Positions 50,374-59,767 of a stretch of DNA of 64,000 nt are shown one piece after another. Position numbers and translations under genes: made by a program. The stretch covers positions 33,547 through 97,546 of the forward strand of contig JAGHUX010000001.1 of the NCBI GenBank assembly GCA_018064605.1, written 5' to 3'. This DNA comes from Candidatus Limimorpha caballi (lineage in GTDB: Bacteria; Bacteroidota; Bacteroidia; Bacteroidales; F082). Every line of letters begins with the position of its first letter. Position 1 is the stretch's first letter. The notes beneath the pieces were generated by a model. The model ran no database searches. It saw nothing but the letters and a program-made list of their open reading frames with translations, and had not been told where the DNA came from.

Positions 50374-52068
50374 TCATCTCCTCTCTCCTACCAGCACCCC
50401 CGACACCATCCAGTGCGAGAAGCTGCCGCCCTCGTCGGCGCCCTGCGGGATGGCGACGGTTATCGTGTGACGCCCCGGCTTCAAATGACTCAGGTCGAAA
50501 TATGTCGGGTTAGTGGCCGTCCCCGGACACCATCCCGAACGTGAATAGTCGGACGACGAGACGCCGTTCCAGAAGTTGCCCGACACCGGGTTCAGCTCGC
50601 GGTAGGTGCCGCAGTCGCAACGCCAAGGCGTGAAGGTGAACGTCGTCTCGCCGTCAACGGTGACCGTGTTCTCCTTCGGGTTGAACTCATCGCCGCCGCC
50701 CCAGCCGCCGTGACCGGTCGTGATGTACCTGAGGCGCAGATTCTCAACGTTTTCAGGGATGTCGAACTCAACGGTCAGACTGTCGGTGCGGAACAGTCTC
50801 CCGTAATTCTGCCCCGCCATCTCCATGACGTTGCACGTGTTGAAAAGCGGGAGGCTCCAGCGGCGGTTTCCGTCGGTGTCGCCGCTGTAATCCTGCGGGT
50901 AGGCGACTAAATCCAGCGAGACCTTATGCCCGCCGCCGTCGTAGTTGCCGATGAACGCGCCAATCAGCACATCGCCCGAAAGACGGTCGGAAAGCTCGCT
51001 GACCTCCACCTTGTAATACGCCTCGTCTTCCCATTCGAGACCGTCGATACTGACGCGGCCGTTGAAATGACTCACGCCGAACGGAGTGAAGAACCTCATC
51101 AACTCAACGACAGGCATATAGTCGTTTTCAAGACGTATTCCTTCATACTTTCTTCCGTTTCTATCGTATTGACATGGAAGGACTTAAATACTGTCAATTA
51201 AAGCGTCACGCAAAGACAGTTTCCTATCTAATGGAATCACAAAAACTGAGCCGGTGCGGTCGTAGGCGTCGCCGTTCGACTTCTGGTGAAGCTCCGCGAA
51301 AAGCTGGTAATGTTCGGGCAGCATCGGAAGTTTAACCCGTTTCAGAATCACCGTCCCCGACGCGAAATGAATCACCGAATCGAAAGGAATCTCGCTTTTG
51401 AACTTCTCGATATTTGCGAAGTGAATCTGGTCGTCATTGAAGATGCTGAAACGTTTTATCAATTTCTCCTTGTTAATACTGTCAAGCTCCCTCCCTCTCT
51501 TTCTAATGCCTAAATCATTGGGAATCAAATCTTTTTTTATTCTTTTGTCTTTTTTCACCGACTTCAGTTCCAGAATCCTGTTTCCGTTTATCGCCTGCCT
51601 GACCATCACGCCTTTCAGATAGCCGCGCGACGTTGTCGGAGTTGCATCGTAGCCGGGTTTCTCGGTCATCCAGACCTCAATGGTGTTCGAGTTTATCGAG
51701 GTTTTATATTTGATGCAATCGTAGCCTTTGATTTTTTCCGCTCCGACTTTCTCAAATGTAACATCATTGTTTTTCAATGAATTAACGGAGTAAAACGACT
51801 CGCCGTCCTGATAATTCATCTGGAAATAAACGGAGTCAGAATCGTAATCAACGTAAGTGTAATCGGTTGATACTCCGTCGATTAATTTGCCGGAAAACTC
51901 TTGGACATCGTAAATCTTCAACTGTTTCTTATAGCGGAGGACTTCACGGAAAGTAGTGTCGCCGCTGTCGGAGCCCAGCGCATACGATTGATAAACAAGA
52001 TGTTGCTGCGAAAATGCGCAAAATGTCGCGAAAATCGAGCTTAAAAACAAAAATACACGTTTCATCAC
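50374..52068 (-). pseudogene. PNGase F-like amidase with N-terminal extra domain, split by a single in-frame TAA (51184-51186)
   Basis: ORF 52068-51184 and ORF 51117-50374 share frame; ...LHQKSNGDAYDRTGSVFVIPLDRKLSLRDALIDSI(TAA)VLPCQYDRNGRKYEGIRLENDYMPVVELMRFFTPFGVSHFNG...TTGHGGWGGGDEF. Confidence 0.72.
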
Positions 52069-52173
52069 ATTAATTTTTTTTGCAAAAATAAAAAAATCGT
52101 AGATTTGCAGTTTGAATTCCGATTAAAAATTAATTGGAGTTTAAATTAGAATTATTTACAAAATTTGTTGAAT

Positions 52174-54240
52174 ATGAAAAGGCTTTTAATTCCAATCGCG
52201 ATGCTTCTGTTTGTTTTGCAGGGCTGCGACACGAAGCAGGATGTCCCTCTTCGTGAGACAATCAAGTTAGATTCTGATGTGATGACGCCTGAGGTGCTGT
52301 GGTCGATGGGGCGCATCGGCGAGTACGACGTCTCCCCTGACGGCTCACAGGTCGTTTACAGCGTCACCGACTATTCCATTGAAAAAAACAAGGGTATTTC
52401 GAGGCTTTACGTCATGAATGCAGACGGAAGCAACCTCGAGTGCATCACGGAAGGCACTGGCAGTCAATACAGTCCGACGTGGACTTTGAAGGGGAAGATA
52501 GCCTACATGGCGGTCAGCAACGGTGAGATGCAGCTTTGGGAGATGGATGCCAACGGCATGAACAACCGGCAGATCAGCGTCATTGACGGCGGGATCACGG
52601 GGTATCTCCTCAGCCCCGACGAGAAGATGCTCGTCTATACGGCGGAGGTCAAGCTCAAGGACCAGGTCGCCGACATCTACCGTGACCTGCCTCTTTCTTC
52701 GGGAAGGATCAACAACGACTTGATGTACCGCCACTGGGACCAGTGGGTTGACACGTACAGCCACATCTTCGTCGCCGACATGCAGAAGGGCGTGGTCAGG
52801 AATGGCAAGGACATCATGGAGGGCGAAATGTGGGAGTCGCCCGTGAGACCGTTCGGCGGGATGGAACAGGTCGCGTGGACCGCCGACGGCGAGAACATCC
52901 TTTACTGCTGCCGCAAGAAGGTCGGCAAGGAATATGCAACGTCAACAAACACTGACATTTACAGATACAATGTCGCTTCGGGCAACACGGTGAACCTCAC
53001 CGAGGGGATGATGGGCTACGACCTCAACATCGCGGTGTCGCCGAAGGGGAACAAAATGGCATGGGAGAGCATGGAGCGTGACGGCTACGAGGCTGACAAA
53101 CAGCGTCTTTTCGTCATGGACCTTACGACGGGCGAGAAGAAAGACTACACGTCGGGCTTCGACCAGAACGCCACCTCGCTGACGTGGTCGGCCGACGGCA
53201 ACACCATTTATTTCATCAGCGACAAGAACGCCACCGACCAGATCTACGCGCTGAGTCTCGGCACCGGCAGCATCACCAAGATCACGGAAGGCAAGCACAA
53301 CTTCGTGTCGGTCGCCGTCGCCGGCAAGAACCTCATCGGCGGGATGCAGTCGATGAGCCGTCCGACGGAACTCTATTCCGTTGACACCGACAACGGCGAA
53401 TTCAAAGCCATAACGCATGTCAACGACAACATTTTCAATCAGTTGAAGACCGGGAACGTCGAGGAGAGATGGATCAGGACCACCGACGGCAAGATGATGC
53501 TTACGTGGGTCATCTATCCGCCGCATTTCGACAGGAACAAGAAATACCCCACGTTGCTTTACTGCGAGGGCGGCCCGCAGAGCACGGTGAGCCAGTTCTG
53601 GTCATACCGATGGAACTTCCAGATGATGGCCGCCAACGGATATGTCATCGTGGCACCCAACAGACGCGGGCTGCCGGGCTTCGGGCAGGAATGGAACGAG
53701 GCCATCAGCGGCGACTACGGCGGGCAGTGCATGAAGGACTACCTCACCGCCATCGACGTGATGTCGGAGGAGCCTTTCGTGAACAAGGACAAGCTCGGTG
53801 CCGTCGGCGCAAGCTTCGGCGGTTTCTCCGTGTATTGGCTCGCCGGCCACCACGACGGACGCTTCAAGGCCCTGATCGCGCACGACGGCATGTTCAACCT
53901 TGACGCCCAATACCTTGAGACTGAGGAGATGTGGTTCGTGAACTGGGACTTGGGCGGCCCGTTCTGGGAGAAGGACAACCCGGTGGTGAAGTGGTCGTAT
54001 GCCAACTCGCCGCATTTGTTTGTCGATAAATGGACGGCGCCGATCCTCGTCATCCACGGCGGCCTCGACTACAGGATCTGCTTCACGCAGGGGATGCAGG
54101 CCTACAACGCGGCCGTCATGCGCGGCATACCGGCGGAGTTCCTGTATTTCCCGGACGAGAATCACTGGGTACTTCAGCCGCAGAACGGCATCCTGTGGCA
54201 GAGAAGGTTCGCCAACTGGCTCGACACCTACCTGAAATAA
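52174..54240 (+). CDS. S9 family prolyl oligopeptidase
   Basis: Lipobox FVLQGC; C-terminal GASFGGFSVYWLAGH catalytic motif, IHGGLDYRICFTQGMQ, DENHWVL. Confidence 0.93.
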   Translation: MKRLLIPIAMLLFVLQGCDTKQDVPLRETIKLDSDVMTPEVLWSMGRIGEYDVSPDGSQVVYSVTDYSIEKNKGISRLYVMNADGSNLECITEGTGSQYSPTWTLKGKIAYMAVSNGEMQLWEMDANGMNNRQISVIDGGITGYLLSPDEKMLVYTAEVKLKDQVADIYRDLPLSSGRINNDLMYRHWDQWVDTYSHIFVADMQKGVVRNGKDIMEGEMWESPVRPFGGMEQVAWTADGENILYCCRKKVGKEYATSTNTDIYRYNVASGNTVNLTEGMMGYDLNIAVSPKGNKMAWESMERDGYEADKQRLFVMDLTTGEKKDYTSGFDQNATSLTWSADGNTIYFISDKNATDQIYALSLGTGSITKITEGKHNFVSVAVAGKNLIGGMQSMSRPTELYSVDTDNGEFKAITHVNDNIFNQLKTGNVEERWIRTTDGKMMLTWVIYPPHFDRNKKYPTLLYCEGGPQSTVSQFWSYRWNFQMMAANGYVIVAPNRRGLPGFGQEWNEAISGDYGGQCMKDYLTAIDVMSEEPFVNKDKLGAVGASFGGFSVYWLAGHHDGRFKALIAHDGMFNLDAQYLETEEMWFVNWDLGGPFWEKDNPVVKWSYANSPHLFVDKWTAPILVIHGGLDYRICFTQGMQAYNAAVMRGIPAEFLYFPDENHWVLQPQNGILWQRRFANWLDTYLK

Positions 54241-54248
54241 TAAGTCTG

Positions 54249-54815
54249 TCAGACGATTCTCTCGACATCGCGGTTCGTGAGCGTAATGGTCGCCACGGCC
54301 GCGATGCCGTCTATTTTGACAACGACACGCTTGCTTCTCTTGTTCGGCATCGTCACGAGAGTGCCTTCGACACCGGCGAAGACGCCTGTCAGGACGCGCA
54401 CCCTCTCCCCTTTCTTCAGATCCACGCTGTCAGGGTCGATGACAACACCTTTCTGCGAATCGACAATCTTGATGAAGTTCATCATCACGTCCTCGCGGAC
54501 GGTCTGCGGCGTCGTGAACACGCCGTTCTCCTTCTCCATCATGAAACGCAGGAACTCCAGCCGCCCCTGCTTCAGCTCCATGATGTTCTTGTAACTTGAG
54601 AAAATGAAGATGTAGTTGTGTATCAGCGCGTCGTCCTTCAGTTTTATGACGATGCCTTCCTTGTTCTTGATCTTCTTCTTGTATTGCGGGACGTAGTTCG
54701 TCACCCCCATCTCATCGAGAATCTTTTTCGCGAAAAGCTCACGCTGATATGTGACACGCATGACGTACCACGCATTTTCGTTGTAGTTGAATCTTTTAGG
54801 CTGTTCGGTAATCAT
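54249..54815 (-). CDS. NusG/UpxY-family transcription antiterminator paralog
   Basis: AWYVMRVTYQRELFAKKILDEMGVTNYVPQ, FIFSSY, KKGERVRVLTGVFAGVEGTLV KOW motif. Confidence 0.87.
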   Translation of the reverse strand: MITEQPKRFNYNENAWYVMRVTYQRELFAKKILDEMGVTNYVPQYKKKIKNKEGIVIKLKDDALIHNYIFIFSSYKNIMELKQGRLEFLRFMMEKENGVFTTPQTVREDVMMNFIKIVDSQKGVVIDPDSVDLKKGERVRVLTGVFAGVEGTLVTMPNKRSKRVVVKIDGIAAVATITLTNRDVERIV

Positions 54816-54869
54816 AAAATCAAGACCGTATGATTGCAAATTCGTTGCGAAATCGGCGGCAAAGGTAAA

Positions 54870-54912
54870 AAAAAAACCTGGAACGACATCACATTCCAGG
54901 TTTTTTTTTCCA
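54870..54912 (-). terminator. Rho-independent (bidirectional-looking) terminator
   Basis: aaaaaaaaacctggaa cgacatcaca ttccaggttttttttt. Confidence 0.8.
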
Positions 54913-54933
54913 AATGATACTTTATGTTCACCT

Positions 54934-56301
54934 TCAGTTTATTTTTATCGACTTTTTGTATGACAGCGTCAGCCACACTGTCCTGACGAGCAGGTGCATG
55001 AAATATGCGCCGAGCAGTATGTGTATGGCGAGTGCCCGGTATCGTTCCGTCCCTGTCTCGACCGTGGTGCTGTCGAGGATGTTTTTCCCGGCCGTCCAGG
55101 CGAAGAAGAAGCAGGCCGCAGAGGCGAGCATGGCGTTGCGCATCGCCTTGGATGCCGTGGCGCCTTCGTAGATGCCGTCCCACGTGAACGCGGCGCAGCC
55201 CAGCGGTGGCATGAGGATGAGCCACGGTATGAACTGTCGGCATGCGTCGATGACCTGAACGTCGGATGTCATGACCCGCAGCATCGGCACTCCCGAGGTC
55301 CAGTAGATGAGCATGAAGGCGGCGGCGACAGCCATGCTCCAGATGAAGATCTCCCTGACGCAGGAGCGGAGGCTGGCGGCGTCGCCCGCCCCGATGAAAC
55401 GCCCGGCGAGCGCCTGGCCCGCGTAGGCGAAGCCGTCGGTGAAATATGAGAATATCATCAGCAGTTTCATCATGATGGCGCTGGAGGCGAGCATGATGTC
55501 GCCGAACCTGGCGGATATCGTCGTGAAGCCGATGTAGATCAGTATGAAGCCGAGCGAGCGCATGAACAGGTCGATGTTCATGGAGAAGAAGCCGCGCATC
55601 TCACTGCCGGTGAACGACGACCTCGCCTCGTCGGTGGTGAAGCCCGAGAACACCCTGCGGTATCTCACTGCGGTGACGCCGACGGCGTAGGCGAGTCCGG
55701 AGTACTGGGCCAGCACCGTGCCGAGCGCGACGCCGCTGAATCCGAGTCCGCCCCACCGCCCTATTCCGAGGGCGAGGATGACGCTTCCCGCTATGTTGAC
55801 GCCGTTGACGATGAAGTCGGTCCACATCGAGCTGACGGTGTCCTGCATCCCCACGAACCAGCCCCTGAAAGTCATCAGCGACAACGTGGCCGGCGCCGCC
55901 CACACCCTGATGAAGAAGTACTCGAGCGCATAGCCGCGCACCTCCGGCGTGCAGTCGACGACGAGGAAGGCGAGTCGTGTGAATGGGATCTGTATTGCGA
56001 GGATGGCTGTGGCTATCAGCAGCGCAAGCCCCACGCCACGGCAGAGCGACCTCGCGCATTCGCGCATGTCGCCGCGCCCGAAGGCCTGTGCGGTGAGCCC
56101 ACCGGTGCCGGCGCGCAGGAAGCCGAAGTTCCAGTACAGCAGGTCGAACAGCATCGAGCCGATGGAGATGCCGCCGATGCATGTGGCGGCGCCGACGTCG
56201 AGATGGCCGGCCACCGCGATGTCAACCATCCCGACGATCGGGACGGTGATGTTTGCGATGATGCTCGGCAGCGCGAGCCGCAGGATTTCACGGTTCATCA
56301 T
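54934..56301 (-). CDS. MATE family efflux transporter
   Basis: LPSIIANITVPIVGMVDIAVAGHLD, 12 hydrophobic segments, DGFAYAGQALAGRFIGAGD. Confidence 0.92.
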   Translation of the reverse strand: MMNREILRLALPSIIANITVPIVGMVDIAVAGHLDVGAATCIGGISIGSMLFDLLYWNFGFLRAGTGGLTAQAFGRGDMRECARSLCRGVGLALLIATAILAIQIPFTRLAFLVVDCTPEVRGYALEYFFIRVWAAPATLSLMTFRGWFVGMQDTVSSMWTDFIVNGVNIAGSVILALGIGRWGGLGFSGVALGTVLAQYSGLAYAVGVTAVRYRRVFSGFTTDEARSSFTGSEMRGFFSMNIDLFMRSLGFILIYIGFTTISARFGDIMLASSAIMMKLLMIFSYFTDGFAYAGQALAGRFIGAGDAASLRSCVREIFIWSMAVAAAFMLIYWTSGVPMLRVMTSDVQVIDACRQFIPWLILMPPLGCAAFTWDGIYEGATASKAMRNAMLASAACFFFAWTAGKNILDSTTVETGTERYRALAIHILLGAYFMHLLVRTVWLTLSYKKSIKIN

Positions 56302-56304
56302 AGG

Positions 56305-56703
56305 CTAAAGGGCATTCCAGACGTCTTCCGGCCCGAGCGGGACATACGGCCCCTCCTTGCATTCGAGGATGACCGTGCCGCTTTCGAGCGACTCGAGACG
56401 GTGCCACTGCCCCATCGCGACGACCATGCCAGGACAGTTGGAGCCGGCGCGCATCTCGACAGAGTCAACAAGACAGCCGTTGCTGTCGTAGAGATGTTGT
56501 ATGCAATGTCCGCGAAGCACTGCAAGCACCTCAGTGGCAGTGCTGTGGCGGTGTATCGGGAGTGACGTCCCGGGCTCAAGGGCGTTGAGCATTTTCTGCG
56601 ACTTGTCATCGACGGAGTCGCGGAGGTCGTAGTTCATGCGGAGTCGCGGCGACGTTTTCGCCTGCGCAGTGATGCTATCGAGAAGTTCCTTGTCTATTCG
56701 CAT
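56305..56703 (-). CDS. WbuC family cupin protein
   Basis: RMNYDLRDSVDDKSQKMLNALEPGTSLPIHRHSTATEVLAVLRG. Confidence 0.87.
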   Translation of the reverse strand: MRIDKELLDSITAQAKTSPRLRMNYDLRDSVDDKSQKMLNALEPGTSLPIHRHSTATEVLAVLRGHCIQHLYDSNGCLVDSVEMRAGSNCPGMVVAMGQWHRLESLESGTVILECKEGPYVPLGPEDVWNAL

Positions 56704-56757
56704 GGTGTTACGTTAAAAATTTCGGCAAAGATACGACTTTTTCAAAACGTGAAGGCA

Positions 56758-57000
56758 CTATTCTTGAAACAGCACGTATTCTTTTTTCCTCCCGCCGCAA
56801 TGCTCCTCCATGTCGCGCATCCCGGCCACCTCCAAGAACATCGCCTTCTTCCACGCCTCCAAGGTGCCGTTGTTCATCTTCTTGCGCGTGTACTTCACCT
56901 TCGACAACAGGTTTGTATGCTTGTTCGGAAAGTGACGATGCTCGGCGACATAAGATTTTAGCTCATCGATGAATGCATACCATTTCTCTTCGTTTGTCAT
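56758..57000 (-). CDS. Small stand-alone helicase-associated-domain-like protein
   Basis: 80 aa: WYAFIDELKSYVAEHRHFPNKHTNLLSKVKYTRKKMNNGTLEAWKKAMFLEV. Confidence 0.55.
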   Translation of the reverse strand: MTNEEKWYAFIDELKSYVAEHRHFPNKHTNLLSKVKYTRKKMNNGTLEAWKKAMFLEVAGMRDMEEHCGGRKKEYVLFQE

Positions 57001-57041
57001 ATAAGTAAATTTGCAAAATTAGTTTACTATTAGTTCGGTGC

Positions 57042-57090
57042 TTCGACAAGCTCAACAACCTGATTTTGCAGCTCATTGAGCCTGTCGAAA
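57042..57090. repeat. REP-like inverted repeat
   Basis: TTCGACAAGCTCAA ... TTGAGCCTGTCGAA (13 of 14 paired). Confidence 0.8.
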
Positions 57091-57151
57091 TGAGAAGTTT
57101 TTTTTTAGAGTATTTTAGAATAGTTACTTATCAGAATTTCATTTCATAAAA

Positions 57152-57203
57152 AATTGTCGGGAAAGAACACCGCCTCTCACGGGTTCCTTCCCGACAATCC
57201 AAA
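57152..57203 (-). terminator. Terminator-like hairpin downstream of DegT aminotransferase
   Basis: ttgtcgggaa(agaac)...(gttcc)ttcccgacaa flanked by A/T runs. Confidence 0.7.
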
Positions 57204-57227
57204 AAAAAATTTGGGTTATGGTTTGGG

Positions 57228-58484
57228 TTATAATATCGCCTCTTTTATCTTTTCCACGATATACGCCACATCCTCGTCGCTCACGCAAGGGCCGGAAGGA
57301 AGGCACATGCCCACTTTGAAAAGTTCTTCCTCAACATCGTTGGTATAGACGTCACATCCAGCATAGACCGGCTGCTTGTGCATCGGTTTCCAGAGCGGGC
57401 GCGCCTCGATGCCGGCATTGTCGAGATACACGCGCAAAGCCTCAACGTTGGCATTCGGCTCGCAATCAGTATGAGCAGATGAAGCAGCGTGGATGACGCC
57501 AGCGGCCCCGCCGACAGCACCGGTCACGACAGCCGCATACGCATTCTCCTGCCCGACAACGTGCACAGACGGATCGACAGTAATGGTATTCAGCCAATAG
57601 TTGCTCCCCTCGGCAGCCCAGTCAGGGCCCTTGTGGAAGGTGATACCGGGAATTGAGGCAAACGCTTTTTCATACAGAGAAGCGATATGACGATGGTGTG
57701 CGATATGGCTTGAAGCCACGGTCATCTGACCGATACCGATACCGGCGCAGATATTACTCATGCGATAGTTGAATCCAATCTTCTCGTGCTGATAATAAGG
57801 ATAGCTTTCGCGATACTGTGTGGCGTACATCATCACCTCGCGCCACTCCTCGTCACTGCCGGCAATCAACGCGCCGCCGCCGGAGGTGGTGATCATCTTG
57901 TTGCCGTTGAACGACAAAACACCGTACTTACCGAAAGTGCCCAGCACCTGACCTTTGTACTTCGAGCCGAAACCCTCGGCGGCATCTTCAATCACCGGGA
58001 TGCCGTATTTGTCGGCAATCGCCATAATCCGCGAGCAGTCGTAAGGCATACCGTACAACGCCACCGGCACAATCGCCTTCGGGTACTTGCCCGTCTTCGC
58101 CTTGCGGTCTATGATGGCGGCTTCCAGTAAGACAGGGTCCATATTCCATGTGTCTGCCTCGCTGCCCACGAACACCGGCTTCGCGCCAAGGTAGGTAATC
58201 GGATGGGAACTTGCGCAGAACGTGAAGCTCTGCACCAGAACCTCGTCGCCCGCCTTCACGCCGCAGTTGATAAGCGCCAGATGCACAGCCGCAGTTCCGC
58301 ACGAAAGTGCCACAACGCGCTTGTTCTCACCCACGAACGCCTCAAGTTCCGCCTCGAACTGGTTCACGTTAGGTCCCAGCGGCACCACCCAATTCGTGTC
58401 AAATGCTTCCTTAATGTACTTCTGTTCAAGACCAGCTTCGCTCATGTGAGCAAGGCAGAGGTATATACGTTTTCTTTCTGACAT
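57228..58484 (-). CDS. DegT/DnrJ/EryC1/StrS family PLP aminotransferase
   Basis: VVALSCGTAAVHLALI, GMPYDCSRIMAIADKYGIPVIEDAAEGFGSKYKG, GVLSFNGNKMITTSGGGAL. Confidence 0.93.
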   Translation of the reverse strand: MSERKRIYLCLAHMSEAGLEQKYIKEAFDTNWVVPLGPNVNQFEAELEAFVGENKRVVALSCGTAAVHLALINCGVKAGDEVLVQSFTFCASSHPITYLGAKPVFVGSEADTWNMDPVLLEAAIIDRKAKTGKYPKAIVPVALYGMPYDCSRIMAIADKYGIPVIEDAAEGFGSKYKGQVLGTFGKYGVLSFNGNKMITTSGGGALIAGSDEEWREVMMYATQYRESYPYYQHEKIGFNYRMSNICAGIGIGQMTVASSHIAHHRHIASLYEKAFASIPGITFHKGPDWAAEGSNYWLNTITVDPSVHVVGQENAYAAVVTGAVGGAAGVIHAASSAHTDCEPNANVEALRVYLDNAGIEARPLWKPMHKQPVYAGCDVYTNDVEEELFKVGMCLPSGPCVSDEDVAYIVEKIKEAIL

Positions 58485-58526
58485 ATAATGTTTGTTTAAT
58501 TGATTAATTCTTTGTGAGTAACCTAA

Positions 58527-59762
58527 TTACTTTATTCCCAATGGGTCTTTATTAATGTCAATTAAAAGATTCTTTGCCCTATAATGACGAGGAGTAAATA
58601 GTCTTTCAACGGGTGGCTGCAATAGTAGCGAATCGTGCCCCGAAAGACTTTGCCGCTTTGGTGCTGGTACTGCTACTTTACCCTCCTTCTGGAACACCGC
58701 CATCACATTCTCAAAGTTATCTTGCAAATTCTCTTTCTTGGGATTATTGAATATGTTTTGCGAGCCTGGATTGTTACAGAAATTGACATAAATACGGTTC
58801 TCGTAATCCTTGAAACTTTTCTCGTCAATGCCAATGGCCGCCAGCAACTCGCGTTTGCGCTTTCTTTTTAAAGTGTGCTTCTGTATCTCCGCCAACTGCG
58901 CTATTTCCTTTTCATAGGTGAAATACAATATCCTTACATTATTGTCAGCCTTTATTCGTTTCCCTATTTCCATCCACCATGTATGGTCGGTTTTTCCAAG
59001 CGATACGCCATATATTGAAATAATTCCGCTTTGCGCTATTACTTCACGGCATTGTCGATCAATTGTCGTACCCAGATTGCTGTTGGTTTGAGGCTTGACA
59101 AGCAGGTCGCGTACACTTTCATCCTCAGCCAGTTTCTTGTTGGCTATTTGACCCACATTGTCAACGCCAAGAACAATATTACGGTTTTTTATGTCTTGAT
59201 GGATATGGAGTATTCCATCAAAATGATAGGTCATAGACGATCCCAACCCTAACACACCACCTTCAGCTAACTTACCCAAGTCAGAGATACGGTTGAAAGT
59301 ATCTGTATAATTGAAACTCAATATCTTCACTCGATTATCATTCACCCTTACAAACAGTTTGTCAAAATCCTCTATTTCACTCGGTGTCAGATGCAGCCAA
59401 GGTTTCATCAAATCTTGATATAATGTCTTGGTTGGATTGTCAAAATTCGCCACATCTGAAAAACGATAGGCATAATCAATATACTCCATCAAATGATTAT
59501 ACACGTCCATGTAAACAGTATTGTAATCCTCTGCTGAATCGTATTCTTCAGTCACCTTGCCTAAAGCAATTTCCATGTCCGACCATAATTCCGTGCGACG
59601 CTCCAAGAGGGCATTATACAAATTGATACGAAACTTTTTTACAATCTCAGGTTCATCATCTTTTGAAACGAGTTGCAGATAGTATTCGTAGAAATGGGCA
59701 TACGAGGAGGGTATGCCCTGATTGATGTCAAATCCGTTACCTATGATATGCGTGATATTCAT
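58527..59762 (-). CDS. abiH: AbiH family abortive-infection protein
   Basis: ITHIIGNGFDINQGIPSSYAHFYEYYL, KILSFNYTDTFNRI, LHIHQDIKNRNIVLGVD, IISIYGVSLGKTDHTWW. Confidence 0.87.
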   Translation of the reverse strand: MNITHIIGNGFDINQGIPSSYAHFYEYYLQLVSKDDEPEIVKKFRINLYNALLERRTELWSDMEIALGKVTEEYDSAEDYNTVYMDVYNHLMEYIDYAYRFSDVANFDNPTKTLYQDLMKPWLHLTPSEIEDFDKLFVRVNDNRVKILSFNYTDTFNRISDLGKLAEGGVLGLGSSMTYHFDGILHIHQDIKNRNIVLGVDNVGQIANKKLAEDESVRDLLVKPQTNSNLGTTIDRQCREVIAQSGIISIYGVSLGKTDHTWWMEIGKRIKADNNVRILYFTYEKEIAQLAEIQKHTLKRKRKRELLAAIGIDEKSFKDYENRIYVNFCNNPGSQNIFNNPKKENLQDNFENVMAVFQKEGKVAVPAPKRQSLSGHDSLLLQPPVERLFTPRHYRAKNLLIDINKDPLGIK

Positions 59763-59767
59763 TCGTT

